Under the pieces are notes generated by a model that worked only from the letters and a program-made list of their open reading frames with translations, searched no databases and was not told where the DNA came from. This document shows, in pieces, positions 51,498 through 54,801 of a stretch of 54,801 nucleotides of DNA. This DNA is from Candidatus Brocadia sp. (GTDB lineage: Bacteria; Planctomycetota; Brocadiia; Brocadiales; Brocadiaceae), in NCBI GenBank assembly GCA_013360945.1, contig JABWAQ010000039.1:1-54801 (forward strand), written 5' to 3'. Numbering within the stretch: position 1 is the stretch's first letter; each line of letters begins with the position of its first letter. Both the position numbers and the translations under genes were made by a program.

Positions 51498-52016
51498 ATG
51501 ATAGATTTACTGCGAAAGAGAAGAAGCATAAGGGTCTATGAAGACAGAAAAATAGAGCCTGAAAAAATTGAAATTCTGAAAGAGGCTTTATTGCGGTCTC
51601 CTTCATCGAGAAATATCAACCCCTGGGAGTTTCTCCTGATAGATGATAAGGAATTATTGAAAGAGTTATCAAAGGCAAAAGAACATGGATCAGAATTTTT
51701 GGAAGATGCCGCATTGGGAATCGTCGTTTGTGGTGATGAAACTCGTTCAGATGTTTGGATTGAGGATTGTTCCATAGCATCCATATTAGTGCAGATGGTT
51801 GCTCAGTCGGTCGGTCTTGGAAGCTGTTGGATTCAGATACGAAATCGGATGCATAACAAAAATAGTACTTCAGAAGAATATATTCAAAGACTCTTAAACA
51901 TCCCCGGAGATGTCAAAGTAGAGTCGATAATTAGTCTTGGATATCCTGCAGAAGAAAAACACGGCATTACAAGAGAAAAGCTGCAGTTTAAGAAAATCAG
52001 AATGAATAGATATTGA
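51498..52016 (+). CDS. nitroreductase family protein
   Basis: 172 residues from the ATG at 51498 (MIDLLRKRRSIRVYEDRKI), preceded by GAAAGG 7 nt upstream; the frame is open much further but overlaps the aldolase remnant. The FMN-binding signature RRSIRVYEDRKIEPEKIEILKEALLRSPSSRNINPWEFLLIDD is clear, as are the second FMN region (SILVQMVAQSVGLGSCWIQIR) and SLGYPAEEKHG near the C-terminus. It is a small, single-domain NAD(P)H-dependent FMN enzyme whose substrate is unknown. Confidence 0.9.
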   Translation: MIDLLRKRRSIRVYEDRKIEPEKIEILKEALLRSPSSRNINPWEFLLIDDKELLKELSKAKEHGSEFLEDAALGIVVCGDETRSDVWIEDCSIASILVQMVAQSVGLGSCWIQIRNRMHNKNSTSEEYIQRLLNIPGDVKVESIISLGYPAEEKHGITREKLQFKKIRMNRY

Positions 52017-52173
52017 ACGTCCTGAGTTAAACACGGACAAGCAAGTTTGTCCGTGCCACCCTAAAACCAGTTTAAATGAAATGAAAATTCCTGTACAATT
52101 GAATTAACCACACAGGACGCAGGAAAAGCCTGATGTTCTCTGCACATAAACTGTAACATGAATTGAGTATTGG

Positions 52174-52773
52174 ATGGATAAGAATAAAATTCCAGATGTA
52201 TGGCAAAGACAGCGCATCGAGAAGGGGCCAAATCTAGAGATTTTGCAGGCGCGCTTTGATTGGCTGAAGCATCCGAAAAGTAAAAAAGAGATGAAACGGC
52301 TCGTTCTCGAAACAAGTGATTGGGTTAATATTGTTGCTACTACCCAGAAAGGTGAAATTGTGGTTGTTCGGCAATACAGGTTTGGTACAGAAAAAATTAC
52401 AACGGAAATACCAGGAGGTATGGTTGATCACGGGGAAGATTCCAGGACTGCGGCAATCCGAGAGCTGAAAGAAGAAACCGGCTATACGAGTTTCGATTGG
52501 ATTTATTTGGGTTCTGTCGAGCCAAATCCGGCAATTATGAACAACGTGTGTCATTCCTGGCACGCGAAAAACGTTGTTAAAACAGAAGAAATGAATCCGG
52601 ATGAGGGAGAGGATATTGTTGTTGCAACGTTAACTCTTGACGAAATACAGCATGAAATTCAAGCTGGTAGTTTCAGGCATTCGCTGGCGCTCTTAGCGCT
52701 TACAAAGGTATTTGATTTATGGAATGGAAATATTTTTCAAACAGGTATCCATCATGAAGGTTGCCAGTTTTAA
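52174..52773 (+). CDS. NUDIX hydrolase
   Basis: 199 residues. The Nudix box matches GX5EX7REUXEEXGU exactly: G-MVDHG-E, then RELKEETGY. The preceding strand VVVRQYRFGTEKITTEIPGG is typical of ADP-ribose or GDP-mannose-type pyrophosphatases. It may clear nucleoside diphosphate sugars or damaged nucleotides; the substrate is not evident. The ATG at 52174 has no strong Shine-Dalgarno sequence. It overlaps the start of xthA by 20 nt, so both belong to one transcript and may share a role in nucleotide or DNA maintenance. Confidence 0.92.
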   Translation: MDKNKIPDVWQRQRIEKGPNLEILQARFDWLKHPKSKKEMKRLVLETSDWVNIVATTQKGEIVVVRQYRFGTEKITTEIPGGMVDHGEDSRTAAIRELKEETGYTSFDWIYLGSVEPNPAIMNNVCHSWHAKNVVKTEEMNPDEGEDIVVATLTLDEIQHEIQAGSFRHSLALLALTKVFDLWNGNIFQTGIHHEGCQF

Positions 52774-53524
52774 TGTCAATTCGATTAGAGCCAGATTACA
52801 GATTGTGCTTGACTGGATACAAAAAGAAACACCAGATATCCTTTGCCTTCAGGAGACAAAGGTGACGGACGATGAATTTCCACAAACCTCTTTTGAAGCG
52901 ATAAATTACCATGTTGTATTCCGGGGTGAGAAGTCATACAACGGAGTAGCCATAATCAGCAAAATACCTCCGGGAAATGTCAGAGTAGGTTTTAGTGGAG
53001 ATGAATCAGAAGGAACACGCCTGATTACAGCCACAATAAACAAGATTCCGGTAGTTAATACCTATATCCCCCAGGGTGTCCATCCGCTTTTGAAGCAATT
53101 TCGGTATAAATTAGAGTGGTTTCAAAGATTGTATGACTACTTTGACAAAAACTTTCGGCCAGACAGGGCGTTGCTGTGGATGGGGGATTTTAATGTCGCA
53201 CCGGAACCTGCTGACGTTCATGACCCTGATCATTTACTGGGAAACATCTGCTTTCATCCTGATGAACATACAGCCCTTCAGAGATTTAGAGAATGGGGTT
53301 TTGTTGATGTATTCCGGCTACACCAGCGTGAATCCGAACAATATACCTTCTGGGATTATCGGACAAAAAATGCTATTGCCAGAAAAAAGGGCTGGAGGAT
53401 TGATCATATTTGGGCGACCCGGGCATTAGCGAAAAAATCAACAAAGGCATGGATCGATATTGCCCCGAGGCTTTTAGAAAAGCCATCGGATCATACTTTT
53501 ATTGTAGCCGAATTTGATATTTAA
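52754..53524 (+). CDS. xthA: exodeoxyribonuclease III
   Basis: AP endonuclease / 3'-5' exonuclease of base excision repair. 256 residues from the ATG at 52754, giving MKVASFNVNSIRARLQIVLDWIQKETPDILCLQETKV, the normal N-terminus with the metal-ligand Asn and Glu. Then GVAIISK, the GDFNVAPE segment with catalytic Asp/Asn, FRLHQ and the C-terminal RIDHIWATRAL and SDHTFIVAEF, which give the catalytic Asp-His pair. It overlaps the NUDIX gene. Confidence 0.95.
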   Translation: MKVASFNVNSIRARLQIVLDWIQKETPDILCLQETKVTDDEFPQTSFEAINYHVVFRGEKSYNGVAIISKIPPGNVRVGFSGDESEGTRLITATINKIPVVNTYIPQGVHPLLKQFRYKLEWFQRLYDYFDKNFRPDRALLWMGDFNVAPEPADVHDPDHLLGNICFHPDEHTALQRFREWGFVDVFRLHQRESEQYTFWDYRTKNAIARKKGWRIDHIWATRALAKKSTKAWIDIAPRLLEKPSDHTFIVAEFDI

Positions 53525-53612
53525 ACTATGTCAGGCTGTTGAGTGAATTTCACGGCCTATTGATGCATTTTAAAGAGAAAAAATTCCCAAAAGCGCTAAA
53601 AGTGTTTTTACT

Positions 53613-54332
53613 ATGAGAGTGGCATTTAAAACCGACGTTGGGAGAAAAAGAACGCATAACGAGGATAGTATTGTGGTCGATGAATCCATGAAAATTTTCC
53701 TGCTTGCCGATGGGATGGGTGGGCGGCAGGCAGGTGAAGTGGCCAGTAATTTAGCGGTGAAAGAATGTTATGCCTGGCTCAAAGAGAATTATGACAGAAC
53801 TAAAAGAGAAAAGAATATCTCGAATCTCCTTGTCGAATCCCTCCTGAAGGCACACGATGCGGTAAAGGCAAAGTCAATGACGGATATAAATCTTATGGGT
53901 ATGGGGACGACTCTCACGGAGATGGTAATTAATAATTTTGGAGCATATATATGCCATATTGGTGATAGCAGGGCATATATTCTCAGAGACGAAATAAAGC
54001 AGATCACGAAAGACCATACCACGGAAATGTATTTTATTAAAGATGCAATAGTGGTGAAAGGAAATCCCCCTTTGCAAAAGATGCGCGTACTTACTCAGGC
54101 TGTAGGCGCTCAAGAAACGATAGTCCCTGAAGTAAAACAGGTAGAGCTGAAACCGGCAGACATCCTTCTTCTCTGTTCTGATGGCCTCACCGATATGCTT
54201 TCAGATAAAGAAATAGAATCGATTGTTCAGAAGTATAGGGATAACCTCGTGGTGATAGCGGAAAGCTTGATACAAGCGGCAAATGATAAGGGAGGAATAG
54301 ATAATATTTCGGTGATACTCATAGAATATTAG
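53613..54332 (+). CDS. PP2C-type serine/threonine protein phosphatase (Stp1/PrpC)
   Basis: 239 residues, the short single-domain form. Metal-binding motifs are all present: RKRTHNEDS, LADGMGGRQAGEVAS, GMGTTLTEMV, CHIGDSRAYIL, QITKDHT, LTQAVG, LLCSDGLTD and DNISVILIEY at the end. It dephosphorylates proteins phosphorylated by Hanks-type kinases; no kinase gene is in the window. The ATG at 53613 lacks a strong Shine-Dalgarno sequence. Single gene, 88 nt after xthA. Confidence 0.94.
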   Translation: MRVAFKTDVGRKRTHNEDSIVVDESMKIFLLADGMGGRQAGEVASNLAVKECYAWLKENYDRTKREKNISNLLVESLLKAHDAVKAKSMTDINLMGMGTTLTEMVINNFGAYICHIGDSRAYILRDEIKQITKDHTTEMYFIKDAIVVKGNPPLQKMRVLTQAVGAQETIVPEVKQVELKPADILLLCSDGLTDMLSDKEIESIVQKYRDNLVVIAESLIQAANDKGGIDNISVILIEY

Positions 54333-54354
54333 CAAGGTTGAGATTTTAACTTGA

Positions 54355-54562
54355 ATGTTAAGGAATTTCAAAACACCCCCCATAATCCCCCCGTTTACGG
54401 GGGGAAACAGGGGGGTAAGTCGCCGAAGGGGTGCATTCCCGATTTTTTGTAAATCTGGTTAACCTGGTAGGGTGGGCATCGCCCACCAAACATCTCGTTT
54501 ACGTTGCCTATTTTTTGGTGGGCGATGCCCTGCCCTTTACCCACAAATTGATACTGAAAATA
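54355..54562 (-). repeat. composite intergenic repeat, copy B (inverted)
   Basis: The reverse complement of this stretch aligns with 39829-40043: the GC-rich palindromic unit (54355-54430, copy 4) is followed by a block holding two palindromes around GGTGGGC(A/G)TCGCCCACC. It lies 22 nt after the PP2C gene, as copy A lies just after the CapK-like gene. It contains no gene. Confidence 0.85.
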
Positions 54563-54801
54563 TTAACCGCTTCTCAGGAAAAACCCTTCACACATGAGTT
54601 GCAATTGAGAATAACCATTCCACATTAACTGATACCCAGGAGGCGGGTCGCCGGAGCGACCAAGGTAACCGCCAATCTTTGCCACCAATTTAACCATAGA
54701 CACTAAAGAGCACGGAAGGCTAATGCTTTTTTTTAGCATAAGCTCGTAATACCTCAATCTTTATGTCCGAAAACAATACCTCAGGTGGCAATTCCGGCAT
54801 C
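54563..54801. other. right-edge region without an identified gene
   Basis: No gene supported up to the window end. A small hairpin, GGTCGC/GCGACC with a 4-nt loop, lies at 54646-54661, and low-complexity AT-rich sequence follows. Confidence 0.4.

Noticed and set aside
19291..54430. The recurring GC-rich unit considered as a CRISPR repeat or array
   Set aside because: The four copies lie many kilobases apart, in both orientations, with no regular spacers and no cas genes.

Overview
This window looks like chromosomal sequence from a Gram-negative, moderately AT-rich bacterium, most likely a planctomycete of the anammox group (Brocadiaceae). That assignment is an inference. It rests on the mix of kdsA (LPS), a fused aroD-aroE gene, long-form hisG, a cobalamin-type radical SAM/glycosyltransferase cluster, flavodiiron protein, sdhAB with citrate synthase, and many short palindromic intergenic repeats. 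The region is mostly housekeeping DNA with scattered mobile-element scars. No CRISPR array, prophage or rRNA is visible.

Left part (1-12.1 kb): a tRNA-Pro(GGG) on the minus strand and ftsH on the plus strand are followed by a seven-gene minus-strand run, nusA-infB-DUF503-rbfA-hisG-TPR lipoprotein-yebC. This run starts from a clear promoter and a structured leader near 10.1-10.4 kb. Divergent from it are trpG/pabA and pyrF. From 12.1 to 13.9 kb lie a frameshifted CHC2 zinc-finger remnant, an unrecognised Cys-containing protein and a PilZ-domain protein. From 14.2 to 17.9 kb leuA-aroDE-aroK form a leucine/shikimate block.

Middle part (18-38 kb): two minus-strand genes for a coiled-coil protein and a Lys-rich protein precede a tight plus-strand cluster (19.4-24.6 kb). 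The cluster holds a GT2 glycosyltransferase, a B12-binding radical SAM enzyme and a methyltransferase, each overlapping the next by 4 nt, and then a polytopic membrane protein with a C-terminal PA14 domain. It is the best candidate here for an undescribed pathway, probably for lipid or cell-surface glycan modification. Next come bipA behind a promoter-plus-terminator leader, HU, a lone cobM, kdsA, tRNA-Thr(CGT), an alkaline-phosphatase-superfamily gene paired with cysC, DUF2905, gph-gnd and an internally duplicated lipoprotein.

Right part (38-54.8 kb): a solitary CapK-like adenylating enzyme, a CPA2 antiporter, a truncated IS200/IS605 transposase and msrA come first. sdhA-sdhB, with no membrane-anchor gene beside them, run convergently against a minus-strand group of DUF364, a small membrane ORF and gltA. 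A flavodiiron protein, a YkgJ-like protein, a Ysc84/SYLF protein overlapping a possible orphan antitoxin, an aldolase fragment, nitroreductase, NUDIX, exonuclease III and a PP2C phosphatase fill the rest. A roughly 210-bp composite repeat occurs in opposite orientations at 39.8 and 54.4 kb, and a shorter GC-rich palindromic repeat occurs four times.
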